A stretch of DNA of 64,000 nt from Helicobacter pylori. GTDB lineage: Bacteria; Campylobacterota; Campylobacteria; Campylobacterales; Helicobacteraceae. The notes beneath the pieces are model-generated. The model ran no database searches. It was not told where the DNA came from and saw only the letters and a list, made by a program, of their open reading frames with translations. The first letter of the stretch is position 1. Each line of letters begins with the position of its first letter. Below are positions 8,182 through 17,115 of this stretch, piece after piece. Location: NCBI RefSeq assembly GCF_001653475.1, contig NZ_CP011487.1:496001-560000 (forward strand). The letters run 5' to 3'. A program made the translations under genes and the position numbers.

Positions 8182-8218
8182 TTGAAACAATTTAAATTGA
8201 TGGGATAAAAGGGGTTTT

Positions 8219-8545
8219 TTGAAAATTTTTCTTTCTTGCAAGTCTTTGTTGATCCAAAGGAGTTTGGAATTTTATTTGAGCGATTGTCTTTCTCCTATGG
8301 AAGTGTGCGACTTTGTTTTAAGCGATGATGGAAAGCTAGAAACCAATAAGCCCCTATGCTTTATAGAAGAGCGCTTAAGAAAGCCTTTCACTAAACAGAG
8401 CGTGAAAGAAGATATAAAAAATTTTTATCACGCTTTAAAAGAGAGCGAAAAACCTTGCGAAGAAATCCCATTTTCTAAAGAGCAAAAGATCCAGCAATTA
8501 CTAGAAGAATACACCCACAAATTATGCCAAATCATCAGCCAGTAA
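8219..8545 (+). CDS. conserved hypothetical protein overlapping rsmD
   Basis: A 108-residue protein starting at TTG 8219 after an AAAGGGG site. It begins MKIFLSCKSLLIQRSLEFYL, has no signal peptide or clear membrane segment, and ends in a helical acidic/basic region (KEQKIQQLLEEYTHKL). Its last 22 bp overlap the start of rsmD in another frame, implying translational coupling. No domain is recognised. Position suggests a housekeeping link with rsmD, but nothing in the sequence shows it. Confidence 0.72.
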   Translation: MKIFLSCKSLLIQRSLEFYLSDCLSPMEVCDFVLSDDGKLETNKPLCFIEERLRKPFTKQSVKEDIKNFYHALKESEKPCEEIPFSKEQKIQQLLEEYTHKLCQIISQ

Positions 8546-9126
8546 AAAAATTTAAGATTATTGGGGGGGCTTGTAAGGGATTAGGCTTGAATTTGCCTAA
8601 AATTTCTAGCACGCGCCCCACGAAAGCGATCGTAAGAGAGTCGTTTTTTAACACCTTGCAAGCAGAAATTATAAGCGCGCATTTTATAGAAGTGTTTTCA
8701 GGCAGCGCTTCTATGGGTTTGGAGGCTTTGAGTAGGGGGGCTAAAAGCGCGGTGTTTTTTGAGCGAAACAAAAGCGCTTACGCCACACTTTTAGAAAATA
8801 TTTCCCTCTTTAAAAACCGCCTGAAAAAGGAAATTGGAATTCAAACCTTTTTAGATGACGCTTTCAAGCTTTTGCCCTCTCTGTGTTTAAAAGATGGCGT
8901 TTTGAATATCCTTTATTTTGATCCTCCTTTTGAAACAAGCGGATTTTTAGGGATTTATGAAAAGTGTTTTCAAGCTTTAGAAATGTTATTGAAACGCTCG
9001 AATCAAAAAAATCTTTTAGTGGTTTTTGAGCATGAAAGCGTGCATGAAATGCCTAAAAGTCTTGCAACTTTAGCTATAATCAAACAGAAAAAATTTGGAA
9101 AAACCACTTTAACTTATTTTCAATAG
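8524..9126 (+). CDS. rsmD: 16S rRNA (guanine-966-N2)-methyltransferase
   Basis: RsmD methylates G966 of 16S rRNA in the 30S subunit. The 200-residue protein has the family start FKIIGGACKGLGLNLP, the STRPTKAIVRESFFNTLQ segment, the SAM-binding EVFSGSASMGLEALSRGA, and the catalytic NPPY-type motif as YFDPPF. Length is typical. It overlaps the preceding gene by 22 bp and is followed 8 bp later by fliL. Confidence 0.93.
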   Translation: MPNHQPVKKFKIIGGACKGLGLNLPKISSTRPTKAIVRESFFNTLQAEIISAHFIEVFSGSASMGLEALSRGAKSAVFFERNKSAYATLLENISLFKNRLKKEIGIQTFLDDAFKLLPSLCLKDGVLNILYFDPPFETSGFLGIYEKCFQALEMLLKRSNQKNLLVVFEHESVHEMPKSLATLAIIKQKKFGKTTLTYFQ

Positions 9127-9134
9127 GAATAGGC

Positions 9135-9686
9135 ATGGCAGAAGAACAAGAAAATACCGCGCAACAACCCCCCAAAAAAAGCAAAGCCCTTTTATTTGTC
9201 ATTATTGGAAGCGTGTTAGTGATGCTTTTATTGGTAGGGGTGATTATCATGCTGCTTATGGGGAATAAGGAAGAATCTAAAGAAAACGCTTCTAAAAACA
9301 CCCAAGAAATTCAAGCTAATCCTATGGCGAACAAAAATCAAGAGGCTAAAGAAGGTTCTAATATCCAGCAATATTTGGTGCTTGGGCCTTTGTATGCGAT
9401 TGATGCACCTTTTGCGGTGAATTTGGTCTCTCAAAACGGCAGACGCTACCTTAAGGCTTCTATTTCGTTAGAATTGAGTAATGAAAAGCTTTTAAATGAA
9501 GTTAAGGTTAAAGATACAGCGATTAAAGACACGATCATAGAAATTCTATCATCTAAAAGCGTGGAAGAAGTGGTTACCAACAAGGGCAAAAACAAGCTTA
9601 AAGATGAAATTAAGAGCCATCTGAATTCGTTTTTGATTGATGGCTTTATTAAAAATGTCTTTTTCACCGATTTTATCATCCAATAA
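9135..9686 (+). CDS. fliL: flagellar basal body protein FliL
   Basis: FliL is a single-pass inner-membrane protein that surrounds or supports the stators at the flagellar motor. The 183-residue product has a short cytoplasmic N-terminus, a membrane helix near residues 18-41 (LLFVIIGSVLVMLLLVGVII), a Lys/Asn/Glu-rich linker and a periplasmic domain with FAVNLVSQNGRRYLKASISLEL and a C-terminal FFTDFIIQ, the classic FliL ending. It sits between rsmD and acpS with spacings of 8 and 6 bp, so it is expressed with housekeeping genes here rather than with other flagellar genes. Confidence 0.94.
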   Translation: MAEEQENTAQQPPKKSKALLFVIIGSVLVMLLLVGVIIMLLMGNKEESKENASKNTQEIQANPMANKNQEAKEGSNIQQYLVLGPLYAIDAPFAVNLVSQNGRRYLKASISLELSNEKLLNEVKVKDTAIKDTIIEILSSKSVEEVVTNKGKNKLKDEIKSHLNSFLIDGFIKNVFFTDFIIQ

Positions 9687-9692
9687 TTTTAA

Positions 9693-10049
9693 ATGATTGG
9701 CATAGATATTGTCTCTATTGCTAGGGTAGAAAAGTGTGTAAAACGCTTTAAAATGAAGTTTTTAGAGCGTTTTTTATCGCCAAGTGAGATTGTTTTATGT
9801 AAGGATAAATCCAGCAGTATCGCCGGGTTTTTCGCGCTTAAAGAGGCTTGCTCTAAAGCCCTTCAAGTAGGCATTGGTAAGGAATTGAGCTTTTTGGATA
9901 TGCATATTTCTAAAAGCCCTAAAAACGCCCCCTTAATCACCCTTTCCAAAGAAAAAATGGATTATTTCAACATCCAAAGCTTGAGCGCAAGCATCAGCCA
10001 TGACGCTGGTTTTGCGATAGCGGTTGTGATGGTTTCTGCGTCAAATTGA
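9693..10049 (+). CDS. acpS: holo-[acyl-carrier-protein] synthase
   Basis: AcpS transfers 4'-phosphopantetheine from CoA to acyl carrier protein, activating fatty acid synthesis. The 118 residues contain both signatures: GIDIVSIARVEK at the start with the metal-binding Asp, and FFALKEACSKAL with the Glu/Lys pair. LSASISHDAGFAIAVVMV is the family C-terminal strand. The start at ATG 9693 follows fliL by 6 bp. Length is standard. A ~200-bp AT-rich gap follows before the FecA-type gene. Confidence 0.95.
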   Translation: MIGIDIVSIARVEKCVKRFKMKFLERFLSPSEIVLCKDKSSSIAGFFALKEACSKALQVGIGKELSFLDMHISKSPKNAPLITLSKEKMDYFNIQSLSASISHDAGFAIAVVMVSASN

Positions 10050-10188
10050 TAAACAACGCATTCTAAAACTCCCATAACATTCTGTTTTAAAAAGCGCTTT
10101 AGCGGCTGTTAAAAAACACAAAAAACCTGTTTCAAATTGTTTTGATAACAAATTGTAAATCAATAAAATCAAACTTCAAAATTTAAGG

Positions 10189-10208
10189 TAATTATAATAA
10201 TTATTTTA
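10189..10208 (+). promoter_or_regulatory. probable Fur-type operator upstream of the FecA-type receptor gene
   Basis: The stretch contains two overlapping palindromes, ATTATAAT (10191-10198) and AATAATTATT (10196-10205), and resembles the published H. pylori Fur consensus TAATAATnATTATTA. It lies ~45-60 bp before the ATG of an iron-type TonB-dependent receptor gene, where iron-responsive repression would be expected. The whole area is very AT-rich, so chance similarity is possible. Confidence 0.5.
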
Positions 10209-10251
10209 GTAAGTATACATCGGTTTGAATTAAACGAGAAAGGTTATCATA

Positions 10252-12627
10252 ATGAATGGTTATTTGAGAGTAAAAACCCCTTATTTTTTAGCGTTATACA
10301 CTTTGACTTTTTTGTCTTTTAATTCTTTGGTTGGCAAAGATAAGCACTATTTTTTAAAAAAAGTTACAACCACCGAGCAAAAATTCAATTCAAGCACCCC
10401 GCTTTCATGGCAAAGCGAAGAAGCGCGTAATTCCACAAGCTCTCGCACGGTGATTTCCAACAAACAACTCAAAAAAACGGGTAATTTGAATATTGAAAAC
10501 GCTTTGCAAAATGTGCCAGGGATTCAAATCAGAGACGCTACAGGCACAGGCGTGTTGCCTAAAATTTTGGTGCGCGGTTTTGGTGGGGGCGGTAACGGGC
10601 ACAGCAATACGGGCATGATTTTAGTCAATGGTATCCCCATTTATGGTGCACCGTATTCCAATATTGAACTGGCGATTTTCCCTGTTACTTTCCAGTCAGT
10701 GGATAGGATTGATGTGATTAAAGGGGGCACGAGCGTCCAATACGGCCCTAACACTTTTGGAGGCGTGGTGAATATCATCACTAAAGAAATCCCTAAAGAG
10801 TGGGAAAATCAAGCGGCTGAAAGGATCACTTTTTGGGGCGATCCTCTAATGGGAATTTTGTAGATCCCAAAGAAAAAGGCAAGCCTTTAGCCCAAACTTT
10901 AGGCAATCAGATGCTGTTTAACACTTATGGGCGAACAGCTGGAATGCTAGGCAAACATATAGGCATTAGTATGCAGGGCAATTGGATTAACGGACAAGGT
11001 TTCAGGCAAAACAGCCCCACAAAGGTGCAAAACTACTTGCTTGATGCGGTTTATAAGATTAATGCGACCAACACTTTTAAAGCTTATTACCAGTATTATC
11101 AATACAACTCTTACCATCCAGGCACTTTGAGTGCGCAAGATTATGCCTATAACCGCTTCATTAATGAGCGCCCTGACAATCAAGATGGGGGGCGAGCCAA
11201 GCGTTTTGGGATTGTGTATCAAAATTATTTTGGCGATCCGGATAGGAAAGTGGGGGGAGATTTTAAATTCACTTATTTCACGCATGACATGAGTAGGGAT
11301 TTTGGGTTTTCCAACCAATACCAAAGCGTGTATATGAGCAGCAGTCAAAATAAGATTTTACCCTTTAAAGGCAAGGGAGAAATTAGCGCGAAAAACCCTA
11401 ATTGCGGTTTGTATTCTTATAGCGATACGAGTAGCCCTTGTTGGCAATTTCTTGATCAGATCCGCCGCTTCGTGGTGAATGCCTTTGATCCAAAACTCAA
11501 TCTCATCATCAATACCGGTAAAGTCAAACAAACTTTTAATATGGGAATGCGGTTTTTAACGGAAGATTTATACCGCCGATCCACCACCATGAAAAACCCT
11601 AATATGCCTAATAATGGGAGTGGGTTTGATGCAGGAACTTCAATCAATAATTTCAACAATTATACCGCTGTGTATGCCAGCGATGAAATCAATTTCAATG
11701 ACGGCATGCTAACGATCACGCCTGTCTTGAGATACACTTTTTTAAATTACGAAAAAAAAGACGCTCCCCCTTTTAAAGAAGGCCAAACCCCAACAACCAC
11801 GAAAGAGCGTTATAACCAATTCAATCCGGCAGTGAATATCGGCTATAAACCCATTAAAGATTGGTTGTTTTATTTCAACTACCAAAGAAGCTACATCCCT
11901 CCCCAATTCAGCAATATCGGTAATTTTGTAGGCACAAGCACGGATTATTTTCAAATCTTTAATGTCATGGAAGGCGGATCAAGATATTATTTTAACAATC
12001 AAGTGAGTTTTAATGCGAATTATTTTGTGATTTTTGCGAATAATTATTTTACCGGGCGCTATGGGGATAACAGAGAGCGTCAATGCGAGATCGCAAGGCG
12101 TGGAGCTGGAATTGTATTACACGCCTATTAGGGGGCTTAATTTCCATGCGGCCTACACTTTTATAGACGCTGTTATCACAAGCCATACGATGGTTACTAA
12201 CCCTGCCAATCCCAAATGGCCTAAAAAAGATATTTTTGGTAAAAAACTCCCTTTTGTAAGCCCGCACCAGTTTATTTTAGATGCGAGCTACACCTACGCT
12301 AAAACCACGATTGGGTTGAGCTCTTTCTTTTATAGCCGCGCTTATAGTGATGTGTTAAACACCGTGCCTTTCACTCAATACGCGCCCACGATTAAAAATG
12401 AGGCCATCACTACCAGAACAGCGGGCATGACGCCGTGGTATTGGGTGTGGAATTTGCAAATTTCTAGCACTTTGTGGGAACGCAAAAATCAAAGCGTTAA
12501 TGCGAGCTTGCAAATCAATAACATTTTTAACATGAAATATTGGTTTAGCGGGATAGGCACTAGCCCTAATGGTAAAGAAGCCGCGCCTCCTAGAAGCATC
12601 ACAGCGTATGTGAGTTATCATTTTTAA
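10252..12627 (+). pseudogene. TonB-dependent FecA-type receptor, two frameshifts (fecA2-like)
   Basis: Outer-membrane receptors of this kind import ferric chelates or other metal complexes using TonB. Three frames together spell a full-length receptor: signal peptide and plug domain (10252 to ~10840, with IENALQNVPGIQIRD and ILVRGFGGGGN), barrel (to ~12075), and C-terminal strands ending YVSYHF at 12627. Frame is lost near 10835-10840, where TTTTTGGGG would need one more G, and again near 12071-12080, where frame returns after a change equal to -2/+1. Only ~200 residues would be made. By position it matches the gene I recall as HP0807/fecA2, intact in 26695. Either the receptor is dead in this strain or these are assembly errors. 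Confidence 0.85.
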
Positions 12628-12637
12628 GGTTTAATAT

Positions 12638-13258
12638 TTATGGTTGTAGCCGCTTGAGCAGTTGGGCATAAAAAACAACCCTTTGTTTTAAATGCTCTCT
12701 TAGAGCGCGGTAATTAGGGCAAAACGATTCCACGCAACGCCAGAAATTTTTGGAATGGTTTTTGTGGATCGTGTGGGCTAGCTCATGGATGATGACATAA
12801 TCAATCGCTTCTTTTTGGGCACAAACCAATAATAATGCAAAACTCAAGCGGTTATGATAAGAGCAACTCCCCAAAACTTTAGCGTTGTTTCTAACGCTAA
12901 AACGGGTGTATGAAGTTTGCATTTTTTGAGCGCTTAAAGGGAGTTTCTGCTCCAAATAAGTTTTTAAGATTTTTTTAAGCTCTGTTAGGGTGTAATCGTT
13001 GGCGTTTTTCACCTCATCAAACACAAGGATTTTGTTGTGATAGGTTTCTAGGTGCGAGTGTAAAAGGGAGTATTTTTCTTGCATGGCTGAAAGGGTTTTT
13101 TGTATCCAAGCTTTTTGTTCTTTTAAAAAAGCATGCACTCTAGCTTGAGAGCAAGAATGGGGCATTTTTAGAATCACTTCTAAAGAGGGCGTGATATTCA
13201 AGCTCAGGGTTTTGATTTTTTTACTTTTTTGAATGGTAATAGGAATATCGTCTAACAT
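12638..13258 (-). CDS. YgjP/DUF45-family metallopeptidase
   Basis: A 206-residue member of the YgjP/DUF45 (SprT-like) zinc metallopeptidase group. The metal site is VIIHELAHTIHKNHSKNFW (HExxH plus a downstream His), and the N-terminal IPITIQKSKKIKTLSLNIT strand region is typical of the family. Physiological substrates are not known. The gene converges with the broken receptor gene, ending 11 bp from it. Its start at ATG 13258 is 48 bp from the start region of the divergent glycosyltransferase. Confidence 0.85.
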   Translation of the reverse strand: MLDDIPITIQKSKKIKTLSLNITPSLEVILKMPHSCSQARVHAFLKEQKAWIQKTLSAMQEKYSLLHSHLETYHNKILVFDEVKNANDYTLTELKKILKTYLEQKLPLSAQKMQTSYTRFSVRNNAKVLGSCSYHNRLSFALLLVCAQKEAIDYVIIHELAHTIHKNHSKNFWRCVESFCPNYRALREHLKQRVVFYAQLLKRLQP

Positions 13259-13339
13259 GATGCGTATTTTACTAAAATTTGCGCTAGAATGTAAGTCTGT
13301 TTAATATTGATTTTATTTGCATTAAGAATTAAGGCTAAC

Positions 13340-14197
13340 ATGCGTGTTTTTATTATTCATTTAAGCCCAAAAACCTGTCAAAATTTTTCTTTAAAAGAAA
13401 CTCATATAACCCCCCTTTTAGAGAGCCTTAAACTTCAAGGAATCTCTTATGAAATTTTTGATGCGATCTATTCTAAAATCTCTCCCACTCAATTACACCC
13501 CTTGATTTTAGAGCATTTGCACCCTTCTTTTATGATTGAAGATTTATTGGCTTTTTGCAAGAATGAAAAACACCCCCCTTGCGCGTTAAAAAATTTCTTT
13601 TACGCGCTCAAGCATTGTGGGAAGAGGATGGGGTTTGGGGAGCTTGGGTGCTATGCGAGCCATTATTCATTGTGGCAAAAATGCATAGAACTCAATGAAG
13701 CGATCTGTATTTTAGAAGATGATATTATTGTAAAAGAGCGTTTTAAAGAGAGCTTGGAGTTTTGCCATCAACACATCAACGAATTAGGCTATATCCGTTT
13801 GATGCATTTAGAAGAAAATGTGGCTAAACAAAAAACTCCCGTTAAAGGGGTTTCTCAAATCTTAAATTTTAAAGATGGCATTGGCACTCAAGGGTATGTT
13901 TTAGCCCCAAAAGCCGCGCAAAAATTATTGAAATACAGCACGAAAAAATGGGTGATGCCTATAGATTGCGTGATGGATAGGCATTATTGGCATGGGGTCA
14001 AAAACTATGTGTTAGAAGAGTTTGCGATTGCTTGCGATGGAATGAATACTCAAAACTCCAACACCGAAAAACAAAGGCCTAAAAAATTACCTTTAAGCAT
14101 TAGGATTGGCCGTTTTTTGCATAAAAGCACGCTTCAATCTTGGATAAAGTTTTTAGGTATAACCCAAAAATTAATCATCAGAAAAACTAACCATTAG
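13340..14197 (+). CDS. family 25 LPS glycosyltransferase
   Basis: GT25 enzymes add sugars (often galactose) to lipooligosaccharide or LPS core and O-chain. I place the start at ATG 13340 (MRVFIIHLSPKT), preceded by TAAGG, because an earlier in-frame ATT/ATG extension lacks a site and family members start with this strand; the product is 285 residues. GELGCYASHYSLWQKC and CILEDDIIV (the DxD-like Asp-Asp) are hallmark GT25 motifs, as is GTQGYVLAPKAAQKLL. The C-terminal basic tail may contact membrane. The acceptor cannot be read from sequence. No other LPS gene is adjacent. Confidence 0.87.
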   Translation: MRVFIIHLSPKTCQNFSLKETHITPLLESLKLQGISYEIFDAIYSKISPTQLHPLILEHLHPSFMIEDLLAFCKNEKHPPCALKNFFYALKHCGKRMGFGELGCYASHYSLWQKCIELNEAICILEDDIIVKERFKESLEFCHQHINELGYIRLMHLEENVAKQKTPVKGVSQILNFKDGIGTQGYVLAPKAAQKLLKYSTKKWVMPIDCVMDRHYWHGVKNYVLEEFAIACDGMNTQNSNTEKQRPKKLPLSIRIGRFLHKSTLQSWIKFLGITQKLIIRKTNH

Positions 14198-14254
14198 GCT
14201 TTGCAAATATTACCATTGAAGTTTTTAACGAAAGCTTAAAAGCCCTCTTAAAAT

Positions 14255-14689
14255 TTATTTTTTAATTTCTTTAGGGATAACGCCTAATTTTTTCAATCGG
14301 GGTAGGTCTTTTTCAAAATCTTGAAGCGCGTTTTGCAATTCTTGCTCTGTTTGTTTAATATAGGGCTTTTGAGAAAGCCATTTGATGGGATCTTTGATGT
14401 GGTGCATGCGCGCATACAAGAAATCCATTTCCAAATGATTCAAATAAATCCCTTTCGCGCTGATAGGAGAAACCAAATGATTTAAGTAATAGGCGTATTG
14501 GTTTTCTTCAATAATGGCTTGGTTGAATCGATCGCTAGAGTGTTTGGCTTGCTCTATAACGCTTTTTTCTTGAGCCGCTTGCAAACTGCCTTGCGTTTTT
14601 AAATTCACAATCACATCTACAAGCTCACTAAAAGCCGCCTTTCTTTTGTAATGTGCGCTTAAAATATCTTGAATTTCTTTCGCGCTCAC
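14255..14689 (-). CDS. hypothetical helical protein
   Basis: A 144-residue, mostly helical cytosolic protein starting at GTG 14689 (MSAKEIQDILSAHYKRKAAF). It contains long amphipathic stretches (LQAAQEKSVIEQAKHSSD) and no cysteine-based or catalytic motif. Its GTG overlaps the TGA of a short upstream frame (14686-14856), suggesting it was once the second gene of a coupled pair. I do not recognise the family. It converges with the glycosyltransferase gene. Confidence 0.62.
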   Translation of the reverse strand: MSAKEIQDILSAHYKRKAAFSELVDVIVNLKTQGSLQAAQEKSVIEQAKHSSDRFNQAIIEENQYAYYLNHLVSPISAKGIYLNHLEMDFLYARMHHIKDPIKWLSQKPYIKQTEQELQNALQDFEKDLPRLKKLGVIPKEIKK

Positions 14690-14856
14690 GATAGAATATC
14701 TTTAAGCGCTTCAAAAATAGGCTCATAGACATGCTGGTGCATGGTAAAAGTTTTACCCATTGCTTTCCATTTGTAACTGATCTCTTTATTCACATAAATG
14801 AAAGAGAGTTTTAAAAACTCTCTTTCAGCTTGTAAGCTGTCAAGCTTGGTTTTACC
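14686..14856 (-). pseudogene. 56-codon gene remnant coupled to the downstream hypothetical gene
   Basis: An open minus-strand frame from just after a TAA (14859-14857) to TGA 14688-14686. It reads like real protein (LQAEREFLKLSFIYVNKEIS, then MGKTFTMHQHVYEPIF) but has no ATG, GTG or TTG start with a ribosome site; the only in-frame GTG leaves 35 residues. The stop overlaps the next gene's start (GTGA). It is best read as the C-terminal remainder of a gene truncated upstream, or as a small gene with an unusual start. Confidence 0.4.
14800..14826. repeat. perfect 13-bp inverted repeat with 1-nt centre
   Basis: GAAAGAGAGTTTT, A, then AAAACTCTCTTTC. It lies inside the 14686-14856 remnant and ~180 bp upstream of ribBA. 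It could be a transcription stop or a protein-binding palindrome. A smaller palindrome CAGCTT-GT-AAGCTG follows at 14826-14839. Confidence 0.6.
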
Positions 14857-15002
14857 TTAATTTTAATTTAAAGGTTTTAGCGGTTTGTATCTGAATCAAG
14901 CAATCAAGTAATAATCGTTATTAAACATGCTATATTTCTTTTTTACAATCTGAATTAATTTTTAATTGAATGAAATTAGGGGGAAAGACTTAGGGAGTTA
15001 GA

Positions 15003-16037
15003 ATGATCTTAAAACGAGTTACTGAAGCTTTAGAAGCGTATAAAAATGGCGAAATGCTCATTGTTATGGATGATGAAGACAGAGAAAATGAGGGGGATTT
15101 GGTTTTAGCCGGGATTTTTTCTACCCCTGAGAAAATCAATTTCATGGCCACGCATGCTAGGGGGTTGATTTGCGTGTCTTTAACCAAAGATTTAGCGAAA
15201 AAATTTGAATTACCCCCTATGGTTAGTGTGAATGATTCTAACCATGAGACCGCTTTCACGGTTTCTATTGACGCTAAAGAAGCTAAAACCGGGATTTCTG
15301 CTTTTGAAAGGCATTTAACGATTGAATTGCTGTGTAAAGACACCACCAAACCTAGCGATTTCGTGCGCCCGGGGCATATTTTCCCTTTAATCGCAAAAGA
15401 TGGAGGCGTGTTAGCGCGCACGGGTCATACTGAAGCGAGTGTGGATTTATGCAAATTAGCTGGATTAAAGCCCGTGAGCGTGATTTGTGAAATCATGAAA
15501 GAAGATGGCTCTATGGCGAGGAGAGGGGATAAATTTTTGAGCGATTTCGCCATTAAACATAACCTTAAAACCCTCTATGTCTCTGATTTGATTAGCTATC
15601 GTTTAGAAAATGAAAGTTTGCTGAAAATGTTTTGCCAAGAAGAAAGAGAATTTTTAAAACACCAAACGCAATGCTACACTTTTTTAGACCACCAGCAAAA
15701 AAACCATTACGCTTTTAAGTTTAAAGGCGTAAAAACCAATGGTTTAGCCCCTTTAGTGCGTTTCCACCCTATCAAAGAGGATTTTGATTTTTTAACGACT
15801 GATGCGTTTGAAGTGTTTTTTAAGGCTTTAGAATATTTAAAGCGCGAAGGGGGTTATTTGATCTTTATGAACACGCATTCTAAAGAAAACAATATCGTTA
15901 AAGATTTTGGGATTGGGGCGTTAGTGTTAAAAAATTTGGGGATAAAGGATTTCAGGCTTTTAAGCTCTTCTGAAGACAGGCAGTATAAGGCTTTGAGCGG
16001 GTTTGGGCTTAAGCTTGTAGAAACGATTAGCCTTTGA
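15003..16037 (+). CDS. ribBA: 3,4-dihydroxy-2-butanone 4-phosphate synthase with degenerate GTP cyclohydrolase II-like domain
   Basis: Riboflavin synthesis. The first ~200 residues are a complete RibB domain: [20 protein letters not shown] (substrate and metal acids), [35 protein letters not shown], and [28 protein letters not shown]. The C-terminal ~140 residues have the length of a RibA domain but lack its zinc cysteines and the RQEGRG catalytic loop; the equivalent stretch is [20 protein letters not shown] and no Cys cluster is present. Thus only the RibB reaction is expected. A complete separate ribA lies 1.1 kb downstream and supplies the other activity. Start ATG 15003 follows TTAGGGAG. 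No FMN riboswitch is apparent in the leader. Confidence 0.92.
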   Translation: [344 protein letters not shown]

Positions 16038-16079
16038 GGCTTGTTGGGTTTCATTGAATGTGTTGTAATGTTTTTAAGG

Positions 16080-16085
16080 TATAAT
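16080..16085 (+). promoter_or_regulatory. -10 box upstream of the DUF3943 gene
   Basis: TATAAT lies 38 bp before ATG 16124, within the 86-bp gap after ribBA. It has the usual distance and sequence for an H. pylori housekeeping promoter. Confidence 0.5.
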
Positions 16086-16123
16086 AAACTCTTTTTAAGT
16101 CAAGCAATAAAGTTTGCAACCTG

Positions 16124-16963
16124 ATGAGAGTAATAATAGAGTTTATGCTGATTTCATTAAAAACATTCCTAAAAATATTATTGAAAATATTCCTAAAAAC
16201 ATTCCAAAAGATTTGGGTGGTTTTCGTTGTTATTTGGGGGTTGGGCTGTAGTGTTTTAAACGCTAACAGTATTCAATTAGAAGAAACGCTCAGGCGGAGT
16301 CCTAAAAGTCTTATTTGGCAACACTTTAAAAAGAAGTTCAAAAAGAGTAATACGATCCCTTATGCCCCAAATAGCCGTTGGAAATATTTAGGCACGAGTG
16401 TTGGGATTTTAGGCGTGTCTTTGGTGATAGGGATTGTGGGGTTGTATCTCATGCCAGAGAGCGTAACGAATTGGGATAGAGAAAAGTTTGGCGTCAAAAG
16501 TTGGTTTGAAAATGTCCGCATGGGGCCCAAATTAGACAATGATAGTTTTATTTTCAATGAAATTTTGCACCCTTATTTTGGGGCTATGTATTATATGCAA
16601 CCGCGCATGGCTGGGTTTAGCTGGATGGTATCAGCGTTTTTTTCTTTTATCACTTCCACGCTTTTTTGGGAATATGGCTTGGAAGCGTTTGTGGAAGTGC
16701 CTAGCTGGCAGGATCTAGTGATCACGCCTTTATTAGGCTCCATTTTAGGGGAAGGGTTTTATCAGCTCACGCACTATATCCAACGCAACAAAGGCAAGCT
16801 TTTTGGCTCTTTATTTTTAGGGCGTTTAGTTATCGCTCTTATGGATCCTATCGGTTTTGTGATCAGGGATTTAGGGCTTGGGGAAGCTTTAGGGATTCAT
16901 AATAAACATGAAATCCGTTCTAGCTTAAGCCCCAATGGTTTGAATTTGACTTACAAATTTTAA
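16124..16963 (+). CDS. DUF3943 family membrane/envelope protein
   Basis: A 279-residue protein with a hydrophobic, Lys-punctuated N-terminus (LKTFLKILLKIFLKTFQKI) leading into a likely export segment (WVVFVVIWGLGCSVLNANS). Further hydrophobic helices lie near LGTSVGILGVSLVIGIVGLY and FSWMVSAFFSFITSTLFWEY. The central NEILHPYFGAMYYMQPR and the WQDLVITPLLGSILGEGFYQL stretch fit DUF3943, an uncharacterised envelope family. It sits between ribBA and ribA, but nothing in it suggests a part in riboflavin synthesis. The DNA encoding residues ~10-30 is an imperfect AT-rich repeat. Confidence 0.72.
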   Translation: MRVIIEFMLISLKTFLKILLKIFLKTFQKIWVVFVVIWGLGCSVLNANSIQLEETLRRSPKSLIWQHFKKKFKKSNTIPYAPNSRWKYLGTSVGILGVSLVIGIVGLYLMPESVTNWDREKFGVKSWFENVRMGPKLDNDSFIFNEILHPYFGAMYYMQPRMAGFSWMVSAFFSFITSTLFWEYGLEAFVEVPSWQDLVITPLLGSILGEGFYQLTHYIQRNKGKLFGSLFLGRLVIALMDPIGFVIRDLGLGEALGIHNKHEIRSSLSPNGLNLTYKF

Positions 16964-17115
16964 AGAATCAACTCGTTTTAGGGGCGGTGAGTCTGTTGGA
17001 GGTTTTTAAAAGATGGGGTTGTTCGTTCAATAACTTTTTAAAAAAATTATAAAGAGTTTTGATAGAATACCTTTTTTTAAAAGATGCGTTTTTAAAACTA
17101 ATTTTAGGAGTATCC

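Noticed and set aside
7781-8218. AapA/IsoA type I toxin-antitoxin locus
   Set aside because: The end-to-end RNA pairing is reminiscent, but no frame on either strand encodes an AapA-like peptide.
14850-15002. Possible FMN riboswitch before ribBA
   Set aside because: The leader is AT-rich and lacks recognisable RFN-element conserved blocks; only a small palindrome and the 13-bp inverted repeat are seen.
16150-16215. Imperfect AT-rich repeat in the DUF3943 gene start as a phase-variable site
   Set aside because: Units are imperfect and reflect repeated Leu-Lys-Ile/Phe codons; slippage potential is low.
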